From contig NZ_JAMJWE010000004.1 of the NCBI RefSeq assembly GCF_023554105.1, forward strand, positions 62,001 through 126,000: a DNA stretch of 64,000 bases. Direction: 5' to 3'. The DNA comes from Brucella sp. 21LCYQ03. GTDB taxonomy: Bacteria; Pseudomonadota; Alphaproteobacteria; Rhizobiales; Rhizobiaceae. Positions 17,982 through 25,874 of this stretch are shown here, one piece after another. The notes under the pieces were generated by a model. It worked only from the letters and a program-made list of their open reading frames with translations. It ran no database searches and had not been told where the DNA came from. The position numbers and the translations under genes were made by a program. How positions within the stretch are numbered: position 1 is the stretch's first letter; every line of letters starts with the position of its first letter.

Positions 17982-19148
17982 ATGACGCTTTTTACTGATC
18001 TCCGTCGTGAAGCAGCTGAAGCACCGGATAGTGGTATTGTTGCTGTCGCCAATCATGGCCGGGGCAAACCGGGAATTATTCCTCTCTGGGTTGGAGAGGG
18101 TGATCTGCCGACACCTGATTTCATCCGTGAAGCTGCACAGAAAGCCATTGCAGATGGCGAAACCTTCTACACATGGCAGGCTGGGATCCCCGATCTACGC
18201 GAAGCGCTGGTTCGCTATCACGAACGTCATTTTCCACAGCCGTTCAAAACAGAAAATTTCTATGTCACCGGCTCTGGCATGCACGCCATTGAAATGGCGC
18301 TGACCGCGACCACAGGTGCGGGCGAAGAAGCGATTTATCTCTCACCCGCATGGCCGAATTTCGTGGGTGCTGCTGGACTATCCGGCGCTGTTCCAGTGCC
18401 TGTCGAACTTGAATTTGGTGCGAATGGCTGGGTGCTTGATCCTGAAAAGATCGCGGCAGCCATTACGCCACGTACTCGCGCGCTGTTCATCAATACGCCA
18501 TCCAATCCGACTGGCTGGACGGCCGACATTGAAACGCTGCGCTATATTCTCAATCTGGCGCGTGAAAAGGGCATCTGGATTATCGCAGACGAGATCTACA
18601 CCCACTTCTATTATGGCGGTGGTCGCGCCCCTTCCTTCATGGATATTATGGAGCCGGATGATCGCATTATCTTCGTCAATTCGTTCTCAAAAAACTGGGC
18701 GATGACCGGCTGGCGTGTGGGTTGGATGAATGTGCATCCATCCATTGGTCCGGCTATTGAGAATATGATCCAATATTCCAATTCCGGCGTGGCGCAGTTT
18801 ATGCAGCGTGGTGCAGTTGCGGCTCTTGATCATGGCGATGAATTCATTGCGATGCAGGTCGAACGCGCACGTTCAACGCGGGATCGTCTTTGCGTAACCT
18901 TGCAGGAAACGGGCAAAATCCGCCTGACGCCGCCGCAGGGCGCGTTCTATCTGTTCTTCGGCGTCGATGGTGTCACGGATTCGGTTAAAGCGGCAATTAA
19001 TATGGTTGATAATGCCAATGTTGGCCTTGCACCCGGCAGCGCCTTTGGTGTGGGCGGCGAGGGTTACTTCCGCCTCTGCTTCTGTCGCGATCCGCAGCAA
19101 ATCGATGAAGCCGCTGCAAGATTGGTTCGCTGGATCAATGATCTTTAA
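17982..19148 (+). CDS. PLP-dependent aminotransferase, class I/II
   Basis: Fold-type I aminotransferase of 388 residues. Features: PLWVGEGDLPTPDFI near the N-terminus, YTWQAGIPDLREAL, VTGSGMHAIEMAL, INTPSNPTGW (the Asn that contacts PLP), IADEIYTHF (Asp/Tyr pair), SFSKNWAMTGWRVGW (the Schiff-base Lys) and a C-terminal YFRLCFC carrying the substrate-carboxylate Arg. The substrate cannot be fixed from sequence; aspartate, aromatic or branched amino acids are all possible. The ATG at 17982 is used because the earlier ATG at 17970 has no close ribosome-binding site. Confidence 0.88.
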   Translation: MTLFTDLRREAAEAPDSGIVAVANHGRGKPGIIPLWVGEGDLPTPDFIREAAQKAIADGETFYTWQAGIPDLREALVRYHERHFPQPFKTENFYVTGSGMHAIEMALTATTGAGEEAIYLSPAWPNFVGAAGLSGAVPVPVELEFGANGWVLDPEKIAAAITPRTRALFINTPSNPTGWTADIETLRYILNLAREKGIWIIADEIYTHFYYGGGRAPSFMDIMEPDDRIIFVNSFSKNWAMTGWRVGWMNVHPSIGPAIENMIQYSNSGVAQFMQRGAVAALDHGDEFIAMQVERARSTRDRLCVTLQETGKIRLTPPQGAFYLFFGVDGVTDSVKAAINMVDNANVGLAPGSAFGVGGEGYFRLCFCRDPQQIDEAAARLVRWINDL

Positions 19149-19152
19149 GAGC

Positions 19153-19180
19153 AAAAAGGCCGGTGAAAACCGGCCTTTTT
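19153..19180. terminator. Bidirectional terminator between the aminotransferase gene and hemA
   Basis: A perfect 12-bp stem (AAAAAGGCCGGT / ACCGGCCTTTTT) with a GAAA tetraloop has A and T tracts on its two sides, so it can end transcripts from both convergent genes. Confidence 0.92.
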
Positions 19181-19202
19181 GAATGCTTCATTGCTGAACT
19201 GA

Positions 19203-20480
19203 TCAGCCGCCCGCTTTGGAAACCATCAGCGGTATGATGCGGTCGGAATTGGCTGCCTTTGGTGCTTCCGGTTCAGCAAATGGAATGCCGAGCGTATTCC
19301 ACACTTCGAGCAGCGCATCTTTCAGGCCGTCAATCAGCGCATCGTCATGGAGTGGCGATGGCGTGATGCGAAGACGCTCGGTGCCGCGCGGCACAGTCGG
19401 ATAGTTGATCGGCTGAATATAGATGCCATGCACATCGAGCAGACGGTCGCTGGCTTTCTTACAAAGCTCCGGATCACCAACCAGAATTGGCACGATATGC
19501 GTTTCTGAAGGCATGACGGGGAAACCAGCACCGGACAGAACGTCCTTGGCACGCTGCGCCTGACGCTGCTGACCATCGCGCTCAGCTTGCGAAACCTTTA
19601 GATGGCGGATTGCAGCCGTCGCGGAAGCTGCAACTGCTGGCGGCAGCGACGTCGTGAAGATGAAGCCCGGCGCATAAGAACGCACGGCATCGATAATCGC
19701 GCGCGATCCGGTGATGTAACCACCCAGAGCGCCAAATGCCTTGGCGAGCGTGCCTTCGATGATGTCGATGCGATCTGCAAGGCCGTCGCGTTCGGTGATG
19801 CCACCGCCGCGTGCGCCATACATGCCAACCGCATGGACCTCATCAATGTAAGTCATGGCGTTATATTTATCGGCCAGATCGGCAATCTTTTCGATTGGCG
19901 CGATATCGCCATCCATAGAATAAACGGATTCAAACACGATAAGCTTGGCGCGGGAACGGTCCGCAGCTTTCAGAAGCTGTTCGAGATGCTCAACGTCATT
20001 GTGACGGAAAATCTTTTTCTCTGCACCGGAACGACGCACGCCTTCGATCATCGAAGCATGGTTCAACTCGTCAGAGAGGATCAGGCAGTTTGGCAGTAGG
20101 CGTGCAATGGTCGAAATCGAGGCCTCGTTGGACACAAAGCCCGATGTGAAGACAAGACCAGCTTCCTTGCCATGCAGATCGGCGAGTTCGGCTTCAAGCT
20201 CAACGAGTGGGTGGTTGTTGCCCGAAATATTGCGCGTGCCACCTGCGCCAGAACCTGTAGAATTGGCAGTGTCGCACATAGCCTTGATGACATCGGGGTG
20301 ATGCCCCATGCCCAGATAATCGTTCGAGCACCAGACGGTGATCTCACGTGCGGTGCCATTATTACGCCAGGTAGCGCGGGGGAAACGTCCAACAATGCGT
20401 TCAAGATTGGCAAAAACGCGGTAACGCTTCTCGGCGTGCAGCTGGTCGATCGCTTCTTCAAAAAACCGGCGATAGTCCAT
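19203..20480 (-). CDS. hemA: 5-aminolevulinate synthase
   Basis: PLP enzyme that condenses glycine and succinyl-CoA to 5-aminolevulinate, the entry step of haem synthesis by the Shemin pathway used in alphaproteobacteria. It has 425 residues. Diagnostic stretches: [67 protein letters not shown] and [13 protein letters not shown] with the PLP Lys. The C-terminal 60 residues are the usual variable tail. The promoter region holds a perfect FNR/FixK-type box 93 bases before the start codon, so oxygen-dependent control is likely. Confidence 0.97.
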   Translation of the reverse strand: MDYRRFFEEAIDQLHAEKRYRVFANLERIVGRFPRATWRNNGTAREITVWCSNDYLGMGHHPDVIKAMCDTANSTGSGAGGTRNISGNNHPLVELEAELADLHGKEAGLVFTSGFVSNEASISTIARLLPNCLILSDELNHASMIEGVRRSGAEKKIFRHNDVEHLEQLLKAADRSRAKLIVFESVYSMDGDIAPIEKIADLADKYNAMTYIDEVHAVGMYGARGGGITERDGLADRIDIIEGTLAKAFGALGGYITGSRAIIDAVRSYAPGFIFTTSLPPAVAASATAAIRHLKVSQAERDGQQRQAQRAKDVLSGAGFPVMPSETHIVPILVGDPELCKKASDRLLDVHGIYIQPINYPTVPRGTERLRITPSPLHDDALIDGLKDALLEVWNTLGIPFAEPEAPKAANSDRIIPLMVSKAGG

Positions 20481-20573
20481 TATACGCTCCTTGTTACTGC
20501 TCTAGTACCGCTTTTGCATTGTTGCGTCCATGCCGCAATGACGGGCAATTTGCCACGCTTTCGTGAAACTGCA

Positions 20574-20587
20574 TTGATCAAAATCAA
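20574..20587 (-). promoter_or_regulatory. FNR/FixK/FnrN-type anaerobox upstream of hemA
   Basis: Exact match to TTGAT-N4-ATCAA. If activated from -41.5 the transcript would start near 20539, leaving a leader of about 58 bases. Rhizobial hemA and cbb3 oxidase genes are known targets of FixK/FnrN. The regulator itself is not in the window. Confidence 0.8.
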
Positions 20588-20606
20588 ACAAATAGCGGGT
20601 TTTTTA

Positions 20607-20698
20607 GCATGCGCGGAAAAGTGGGAGCCGCCTTCGCGGGGAAATCAGTTCGCCGGACTGATTTCTGATCCCGCTTCGATCCGGTAACGACATGCGTA
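20607..20698. repeat. Composite palindromic intergenic element
   Basis: The ends GCATGCGCGGAAAAGTGGG and ACATGCGTAG resemble the dispersed GAAAAGTG repeats. Nested inside is a near-perfect hairpin: GCGGG ... CCCGC enclosing GAAATCAGT / ACTGATTTC (20641-20665). It looks like one hairpin lodged within another. It sits between the hemA promoter and the polysaccharide deacetylase gene. Confidence 0.6.
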
Positions 20699-20750
20699 GA
20701 AACAAAAAAGTTAGAGCCAGCTCGATGGGTACGAATAAACGCTACGTGCT

Positions 20751-21452
20751 CTAACGCGTCATCAGGCGGTAAATGAATTTTGGTGCCGAATCCCGGCGGC
20801 GAACATAGACCCGTGGCATGCCAAATGGATCATCCGTAACGCGTGCGCGCGCATGAACTGTTGTGGTGGCGGTTTCATATCCCGCTTCACGGCACATCTC
20901 ACGATGGATCGGCAGATTGCCTCCATAGGGATAGGCGAAGTTGGTGACTTCTGAGCCAAGCATGTCTTCGAGCCTGAGCTTGCATTCCACAATTTGACGG
21001 CGCGCTTCGTCATCTGGCGTCTTTTCCAGATTGACGTGATCAAGCGTATGCGCACCTACTTCATGGCCAAGGGCTGCCCATTCGCGCATCTGTGCAACGG
21101 ACATGCAGGGGGAAAGCGGAACCCCGACCGCATTATCCCAGACATTGCTGCCGCCAAGTTGATTGGCGACAAAATAATTGGTTGCGGTAAAGCCGAATTC
21201 TGCAAGCACTGGCAGCGCATTCTCGTAATTGTTGAGGAATCCGTCATCGAAGGTAATAACGGCAACTTTCCCGGTCTTTTCGCCTTTGATATAGGGCATG
21301 GCATCGCGCAGCGAGAGTCCTTGGTAGCCAAGTCTTTTCAGCCACGCCATTTGGCTGCGGAACCTATCCGGATGCACCCAAAGTCCGCGAAACGGGATTT
21401 TTTTGTGCGGGAGGGCCGCAATCTGGTGATAAAGAAGAACAGGAACAGCCAT
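20751..21452 (-). CDS. Polysaccharide deacetylase (NodB homology domain)
   Basis: Carbohydrate esterase family 4 protein of 233 residues. It begins MAVPVLLYHQIA; the metal/catalytic motifs are ITFDDGF (catalytic base Asp and metal Asp), HEVGAHTLDHVNL (the HxxxH-type metal site appears as HTLDH) and FAYPYGG. No signal peptide is evident, so it may act at the cytoplasmic face or on lipid-linked glycan. A GTG at 21461 gives a 4-base overlap with the upstream GT25 gene and is a real alternative start. It is cotranscribed with GT25, which suggests a role in LPS or capsule modification. Confidence 0.85.
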   Translation of the reverse strand: MAVPVLLYHQIAALPHKKIPFRGLWVHPDRFRSQMAWLKRLGYQGLSLRDAMPYIKGEKTGKVAVITFDDGFLNNYENALPVLAEFGFTATNYFVANQLGGSNVWDNAVGVPLSPCMSVAQMREWAALGHEVGAHTLDHVNLEKTPDDEARRQIVECKLRLEDMLGSEVTNFAYPYGGNLPIHREMCREAGYETATTTVHARARVTDDPFGMPRVYVRRRDSAPKFIYRLMTR

Positions 21453-21457
21453 GTTTC

Positions 21458-22180
21458 TCACTTCGATTTTGCAGAGAAGTTGCGCACACGCATCCGGTAA
21501 ATCGGACGCAGTATTTCGCGTGCAAGCTTGTCTTTGAAGGATTTCTTGTGCTGGATAGTCGTGCCGCCAAGCTCGGCGGAAATTTCCTTGACGCCGCCCG
21601 GAATAACAGCAAGCGGCTGCAATCCGGTTACCCAGCGCATTTGCACAGTCGTATCAACGGGGCGGTCAAATTGCTCTGTTGCAGCAAGTAATTTCTTCGC
21701 AGCATCAAAGCTGACAAGCTGTGCAACCATGCCAAGCCCAATCGGGTTCGGGATGATAATGCGGAGTTGATCATTGCGGAAAACTTCACGGCCCTGTTCG
21801 CGGTCGCGGAATGTGAAGCGCACAAAACTGCCCGGCTCGAAATGATTGGTGACGGCCTGAAACGCCGCATTGAAAACATCCGTCAGTTCAATATCATCTT
21901 CAATAACAAAGCCTGCATCAAGCCCCTGATCAACAATCGCCTGCCATGCTTTGCGATGCGACAGGAAACAGGCGATCTCATTTTTGCTTAGCTCAAACGG
22001 ATAGCGCGGTGCATGCAGCTTGCGCTTATAGACGCGCTTTATGTCCGCTTCTGGCAAAGTGCGGCTATCAACAGCATCAATGATTTCGGCCTTGATCGGC
22101 AAAATCTGAATGAGTTTTTCAACTTGTGGCCTGCGATCCTTCGCGCGCGCCAAGTGAATAATGAAGGCCTTGATGTTCAT
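21458..22180 (-). CDS. Glycosyltransferase family 25 (LPS biosynthesis type)
   Basis: This 240-residue protein has the GT25 pattern: IKAFIIHLARAKDRRPQVE at the N-terminus, IIDAVDSRTLPE, LSKNEIACFLSHRKAWQ (the conserved cysteine-serine-His segment), a FVIEDDIEL acidic motif for metal and sugar nucleotide, and a late DTTVQMRW motif. GT25 enzymes add hexoses to the LPS or lipooligosaccharide core in Gram-negatives. It lies immediately upstream of the deacetylase gene on the same strand; the GT29-like gene follows 84 bases further upstream. Confidence 0.87.
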   Translation of the reverse strand: MNIKAFIIHLARAKDRRPQVEKLIQILPIKAEIIDAVDSRTLPEADIKRVYKRKLHAPRYPFELSKNEIACFLSHRKAWQAIVDQGLDAGFVIEDDIELTDVFNAAFQAVTNHFEPGSFVRFTFRDREQGREVFRNDQLRIIIPNPIGLGMVAQLVSFDAAKKLLAATEQFDRPVDTTVQMRWVTGLQPLAVIPGGVKEISAELGGTTIQHKKSFKDKLAREILRPIYRMRVRNFSAKSK

Positions 22181-22264
22181 GGTAAACCTGAGCGCGCGAA
22201 AGTAAAATGAGCCAAGATGCCATTGTATATCTGCTATGCGCTCAATTTGTGCAAGTCACACATA

Positions 22265-22879
22265 TTAGCTTGCTTTAAGTAAATGTCCTGCGGCGATCTT
22301 GTCCTCGATCCACTTGCGTTCAGCCGCCCAGTCATGTCGTTTCCAGCCTTCCCAGCTGAACCCGCAGATTTTGATTTCCCAATCCGGTAGCGAGTATTTG
22401 CGCAGTACAAGCCAGATGCCGAAGAAGCCTGTGCTGGGAAAAACTTCTTTCATCCGGTCAGCGCCAATGCCCAATTCATCACAGACCGCAAAATAGTCCT
22501 GCGATGGCATAATACGGATTTTCTTGCCCGCACGTCCAAAATAATCAATCGCCTCATTGGTCCAGTCGGCGCGACGACCTTTAAGCCGTGAGAGAAAATT
22601 AGGGTGGTGATGGAATCGCTTAATGATGCTTGGGTGAAAGGCAAACAGAACTTCCGGTGTGTTGCGCACAATCTCCGAATTTATAAAATCAGGGCTTTTT
22701 ATCCACTGTTCCATTTGCTTGCTCGACGTGGCGAGCATCAGCATGTCGGTTTTTGTGCCGGTCATCCCTTGTGAGATGCGCGGTTCGTTGAAACGCAACA
22801 CAAGGTCCGCAGCATCAATTTCAGCCGACATATCACGACCAATGGGGCCGTTCCCGACAATGAAGATGGTTTTATTCAT
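22265..22879 (-). CDS. GT29-like glycosyltransferase ('urease operon accessory' family)
   Basis: A 204-residue protein that starts IFIVGNGPIGRDMSAEIDAADLVLRFNEP, the sialyltransferase-like (GT29) nucleotide-sugar motif with GNGP and the RFN core. A second motif, PSTGFFGIWLVL, resembles the small sialyl motif. In Brucella-like genomes close relatives are labelled urease operon accessory protein, a context-based name I consider misleading; no urease gene is near. A role in surface glycan assembly with the neighbouring GT25 and deacetylase is inferred. Confidence 0.72.
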   Translation of the reverse strand: MNKTIFIVGNGPIGRDMSAEIDAADLVLRFNEPRISQGMTGTKTDMLMLATSSKQMEQWIKSPDFINSEIVRNTPEVLFAFHPSIIKRFHHHPNFLSRLKGRRADWTNEAIDYFGRAGKKIRIMPSQDYFAVCDELGIGADRMKEVFPSTGFFGIWLVLRKYSLPDWEIKICGFSWEGWKRHDWAAERKWIEDKIAAGHLLKAS

Positions 22880-23168
22880 GCGTTGGGGAATCTTATTCTG
22901 TTAAGCTGGATAAGTAGATTTAATGAAAATATGACGATTACAAGTTTAACGGGCGCATCCCACATATTTGTTGGTATTTTATTGATCACTTTTGTCGCGA
23001 TTGCTCATGAGAAGCGTTACCGCTCCTAACATCAAGATGCAGATTCGGGCAATGCAGCCATGCAGTTTATGCACTTCTCAAAACGATTGAAAAGGCAGAA
23101 GCTCAGTGCTGGGAGGAAGGTAAAAAGCACAGCGCATCTACATGCGCGGCACATAAGGGGATACCATT

Positions 23169-23318
23169 ATGAACCACCTTCGCACACGTTTTTCCCGCTG
23201 GATGCAGTATCGTGAAAATCTTCGCGAGTTAAGCTGCTGCACTGATCGTGACCTTTCAGATCTAGGCATTTCGCGCGACGAAATTCGCCGCATCGCTCAC
23301 GAAGCAGCTTCGATCTGA
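23169..23318 (+). CDS. DUF1127 miniprotein
   Basis: A 49-residue arginine-rich protein: MNHLRTRFSRWMQYRENLRE followed by the DUF1127 core LSCCTDRDLSDLGISRDEIRRIA. AAGGGG lies 7 bases before the ATG. Short DUF1127 proteins of this kind in Agrobacterium and Rhodobacter influence phosphate, carbon and stress responses and can bind RNA; that is family knowledge, not visible here. It is monocistronic, with 289 bases upstream in which I see no other gene. Confidence 0.85.
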   Translation: MNHLRTRFSRWMQYRENLRELSCCTDRDLSDLGISRDEIRRIAHEAASI

Positions 23319-23346
23319 TCGGTGCTATAAAAGTTTGTTTCAATAC

Positions 23347-23386
23347 GCGTCTTACCCGAAAGCCGTTTCACAGATTTCGGGATGCG
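23347..23386 (-). repeat. Dispersed palindromic repeat, degenerate copy 3
   Basis: GCGTC ... CCCGAAA GCCGTTTCACA ... TTTCGGG ATGCG: the same inner arms and loop as the other copies, with imperfect outer arms. It lies between the DUF1127 gene and the small protein gene at 23389. Confidence 0.65.
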
Positions 23387-23388
23387 TT

Positions 23389-23574
23389 TTAAACATCGCC
23401 CGGTCGCTTGAAGCGGATATGGATGTCGTCACCGGCAAGATCAAAACCGGCATAATTGCGCTGAAACGCGATAAGGGCATCGTTGACGCCCTTTGAGTAA
23501 TCATCGTCGTGCACTTCAACGTGATGCCGGTAAATGATCCTGTCGTCTTTGTAGAATATGACCTGACCTTCCAT
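23389..23574 (-). CDS. Small acidic protein of unknown function
   Basis: A protein of 61 residues, MEGQVIFYKDDRIIYRHHVEV then HDDDYSKGVNDALIAFQRN and a basic end FKRPGDV. A strong GAGGAGG lies 6 bases before the ATG, which is why I take this short frame rather than the longer one that overlaps the LysR gene. There is no signal peptide or membrane segment. I do not recognise a family. It follows the LysR gene on the same strand with a 71-base gap. Confidence 0.6.
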   Translation of the reverse strand: MEGQVIFYKDDRIIYRHHVEVHDDDYSKGVNDALIAFQRNYAGFDLAGDDIHIRFKRPGDV

Positions 23575-23645
23575 GATAGCCTCCTCTTTTAGCGCATCCA
23601 GAAATGTCGGTATATTCCTTCGATCTAGGCGACGGGGCCGGGTTT

Positions 23646-24536
23646 TCAAGCCTTGTCGGTGACGATTTCGCTCTTGCAAAGTGTGAGCCATGCGCGTGCA
23701 GCATGGGACAAAAATGCGCCTTTTCGCCAGACAAGCGCCATGTCCCAATCAAGTTGCACATTTCTGATCTGATGAATGCGGACGCCCGGATGCTTGCGCT
23801 GTTCAGCAATCATTTTGGGTAAGAAACCAATACCCATATTGGCGGCGACCAGTTCGACGATAAAATCGATCTGGCTCGATCTTACGGCAATATTGGGAGT
23901 GAAGCCGCGTTGATGACACGCATCAAGGATGATGTGATTGAGCGCAAAGCCGCTTTCAAAAAGAATGAAGGGCAGACTGACAATATCCGCCAAAGCAATG
24001 CCGCCATCATCGGTGAAGCTATGGTCCGCAGGAAGCAGGGCGACGACGGGTTCGCAGCGGACTGCCTGCCACTCGAAGCTTTCCTCAACCGGCAACAGCG
24101 ACGCAGCAAGTTCGACGTCACCAGCAAGCAGCAATTCTTCGAGCCGCTTGCTGCCATGTTCGACAAGCTGAATGTCGATGTCGGGATAAAGGCGGGTGAA
24201 TGCCGCAAAGATCGGGGCAAACAGAACGCTGGAGCCGATGGGTGGAAGGCCGAGGCGCAGAAGACCGCGCTTCAAGCCACGCAATTCGCCAAGCTCGCTC
24301 AGCATGTCGTCTTTTTCGGTCAGCATGGCGAGTGCGCGCCGATAGACGATCTCGCCCGCACTTGTCAGCCGGGGAGGGGTAACTTCACGGTCAAGCAGGA
24401 TCAGCCCGAGTTCATCTTCGAGCTGGCGCACCGTCTTGCTGACGGTGGATTGGGTGGCATTGATGGTGCGCGCCGCAGCCGAAAAGCCGCCCTGACGCAC
24501 CACTTCCACGAAAGCCTGAAAGCCACGTAAGTTCAT
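23646..24536 (-). CDS. LysR family transcriptional regulator
   Basis: Standard LysR regulator of 296 residues: N-terminal winged helix-turn-helix (FVEVVRQGGFSAAARTINATQSTVSKTVRQLEDELG) and a periplasmic-binding-like effector domain from about residue 90 (RLGLPPIGSSVLFAPIF). It is divergent from the lrgA/lrgB pair with a palindromic T-N11-A site between them, matching the CidR-like arrangement in which a LysR protein controls holin-like genes. Control of lrgAB, probably by an acetate- or pyruvate-type effector, is inferred from context. Confidence 0.88.
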   Translation of the reverse strand: MNLRGFQAFVEVVRQGGFSAAARTINATQSTVSKTVRQLEDELGLILLDREVTPPRLTSAGEIVYRRALAMLTEKDDMLSELGELRGLKRGLLRLGLPPIGSSVLFAPIFAAFTRLYPDIDIQLVEHGSKRLEELLLAGDVELAASLLPVEESFEWQAVRCEPVVALLPADHSFTDDGGIALADIVSLPFILFESGFALNHIILDACHQRGFTPNIAVRSSQIDFIVELVAANMGIGFLPKMIAEQRKHPGVRIHQIRNVQLDWDMALVWRKGAFLSHAARAWLTLCKSEIVTDKA

Positions 24537-24539
24537 AAG

Positions 24540-24558
24540 CTATTCCAATATCGAATAG
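24540..24558. promoter_or_regulatory. LysR-type operator (CTATTC-N7-GAATAG)
   Basis: A perfect inverted repeat with 6-base arms containing a T-N11-A core (24543-24555). It lies directly beside the LysR start codon and about 80 bases before lrgA, so it could serve both autoregulation and activation of lrgAB. Confidence 0.6.
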
Positions 24559-24638
24559 CTGCAATGAAATCAATTCATTTCTGGAATGGCAGTGCTGCGC
24601 CTATAGTGAATTCACAACACTTGCATTGGAACATGACC

Positions 24639-25046
24639 ATGAGCACCCATAATCTGACAGTCCGTTTTCGCTATGCGCTGCACAACAGCCGCCTGATGCA
24701 GATTGCGACATTGTTCGGTTTCTGGCTGGCAGGTGAAGCTTTTGTCCGCCTGGTCGGTCTGCCGCTGCCGGGCGGTATTGTCGGCATGGCGCTGGTTCTG
24801 GCTTTGCTATTGAGCGGACGCATCAGCCTGTTCAGTATGAAGCGCGGTGCAGAATGGTTTCTGGCTGAAATGCTTTTATTCTTCGTGCCAGCAGTTCTTG
24901 CCGTTATGGATCATCATGAAATGATTGGGATTCTCGGCGTCAAGATCATGGCCGTAATCCTTGTTGGCACGCTCACCGTCATGACTGTCACTGCATTGAC
25001 CGTTGATTTTTGCTACCGGCTGAGTGTGCGCTATGCCGCTAAGTAA
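24639..25046 (+). CDS. lrgA: CidA/LrgA family holin-like protein
   Basis: Small inner-membrane protein of 135 residues with four hydrophobic segments, including ATLFGFWLAGEAFVRLVGLPLPGGIVGMALVLALL (the CidA/LrgA hallmark LPLPGGIVGM) and a following FLAEMLLFFVPAVLAVM stretch. Members are linked to murein hydrolase export control and pyruvate uptake with LrgB. The ATG at 24639 has GGA 8 bases ahead; an ATG two codons upstream is nearly equivalent. Its end overlaps lrgB by 14 bases. Confidence 0.87.
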   Translation: MSTHNLTVRFRYALHNSRLMQIATLFGFWLAGEAFVRLVGLPLPGGIVGMALVLALLLSGRISLFSMKRGAEWFLAEMLLFFVPAVLAVMDHHEMIGILGVKIMAVILVGTLTVMTVTALTVDFCYRLSVRYAAK

Positions 25047-25728
25047 TCCTTATGTGGGGATGCTGTTCTGGTCAGCCGCAACAATCCTCCTTTATCTGGC
25101 GGCAAAGCGCGTTTATCGCCGCTTTCCGATGTGGTGGCTGACGCCGCTCGCCGTTACGCCGCTGCTTCTCATGGGCTTGCTTATGATGCTCAATGAGAAT
25201 TATCGCGGTTATTTTGGCGCAACGCATTGGCTCGTGGCGCTGCTCGGCCCTGCGACGGTTGCTTTCGCTATTCCGATCTATCAGCAGCGCGCAACCATTC
25301 GCCGTTATTGGCCCGTTTTGCTGGTTGGTGTGGTGATGGGCAGTTCGTCAGCCATGCTCTCTGCTTGGGGGCTGGCGCATCTGCTTGGTCTCAATGAAGC
25401 GATCAGTCTTAGCCTGATGCCGCGCTCGATGAGTACGCCTTTTGCCATGACAGTTTCCGGCGACATCGGCGGCACGCCTGATCTGACGGCCATCTTTGTC
25501 GTGATCACTGGCGTTTTTGGTGCGGCCCTTGGTGAGTTGATGCTCAATTGGTTGCCGATCCGGTCAACACTTGCGCGCGGCGCATTGTTCGGTATGGGCG
25601 CGCATGGTGCAGGCGTCGCCAAGGCGCACCAGATCGGTAGCGAGGAAGGCTCGATTGCGGGTCTGGTGATGGTTCTTGTTGGCTTAACCAATGTTCTCGC
25701 TGCGCCCTTGATCGCGCATCTTCTCTGA
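25033..25728 (+). CDS. lrgB: LrgB/CidB family membrane protein
   Basis: A 231-residue membrane protein with about 7 hydrophobic segments. LrgB features: PLLLMGLLMMLNENYRGY, LLGPATVAFAIPIYQQR, LMPRSMSTPFAMTVSGDIGGTPDLTA and GALFGMGAHGAGVAKAHQIGSEEGSIAGL. It acts with LrgA, either in autolysis control or as a pyruvate transporter as shown in Bacillus. Overlap with lrgA indicates coupled translation. A terminator follows. Confidence 0.92.
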   Translation: MPLSNPYVGMLFWSAATILLYLAAKRVYRRFPMWWLTPLAVTPLLLMGLLMMLNENYRGYFGATHWLVALLGPATVAFAIPIYQQRATIRRYWPVLLVGVVMGSSSAMLSAWGLAHLLGLNEAISLSLMPRSMSTPFAMTVSGDIGGTPDLTAIFVVITGVFGAALGELMLNWLPIRSTLARGALFGMGAHGAGVAKAHQIGSEEGSIAGLVMVLVGLTNVLAAPLIAHLL

Positions 25729-25756
25729 AACACTGATTTTGCAGAATAATTTTCTC

Positions 25757-25787
25757 AACCTGCTCATTCTGTGAGCAGGTTTTTTAT
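25757..25787 (+). terminator. Rho-independent terminator after lrgB
   Basis: A perfect 10-bp stem (AACCTGCTCA / TGAGCAGGTT) with a TTCTG loop and a following T run. Confidence 0.92.
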
Positions 25788-25874
25788 ATTCGTAATTTTG
25801 CAACAAACTTAAGCATCGGCGTATTTGCATAACTGTTATGCGTTATTGGCCGTTGTTGAATAAAGAGGCTCAGG

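Noticed and set aside
23575-23748. Longer N-terminal extension of the 61-residue small protein
   Set aside because: The extension overlaps the LysR gene, is Arg/Cys-rich, and the strong GAGGAGG site directs the downstream ATG at 23574.
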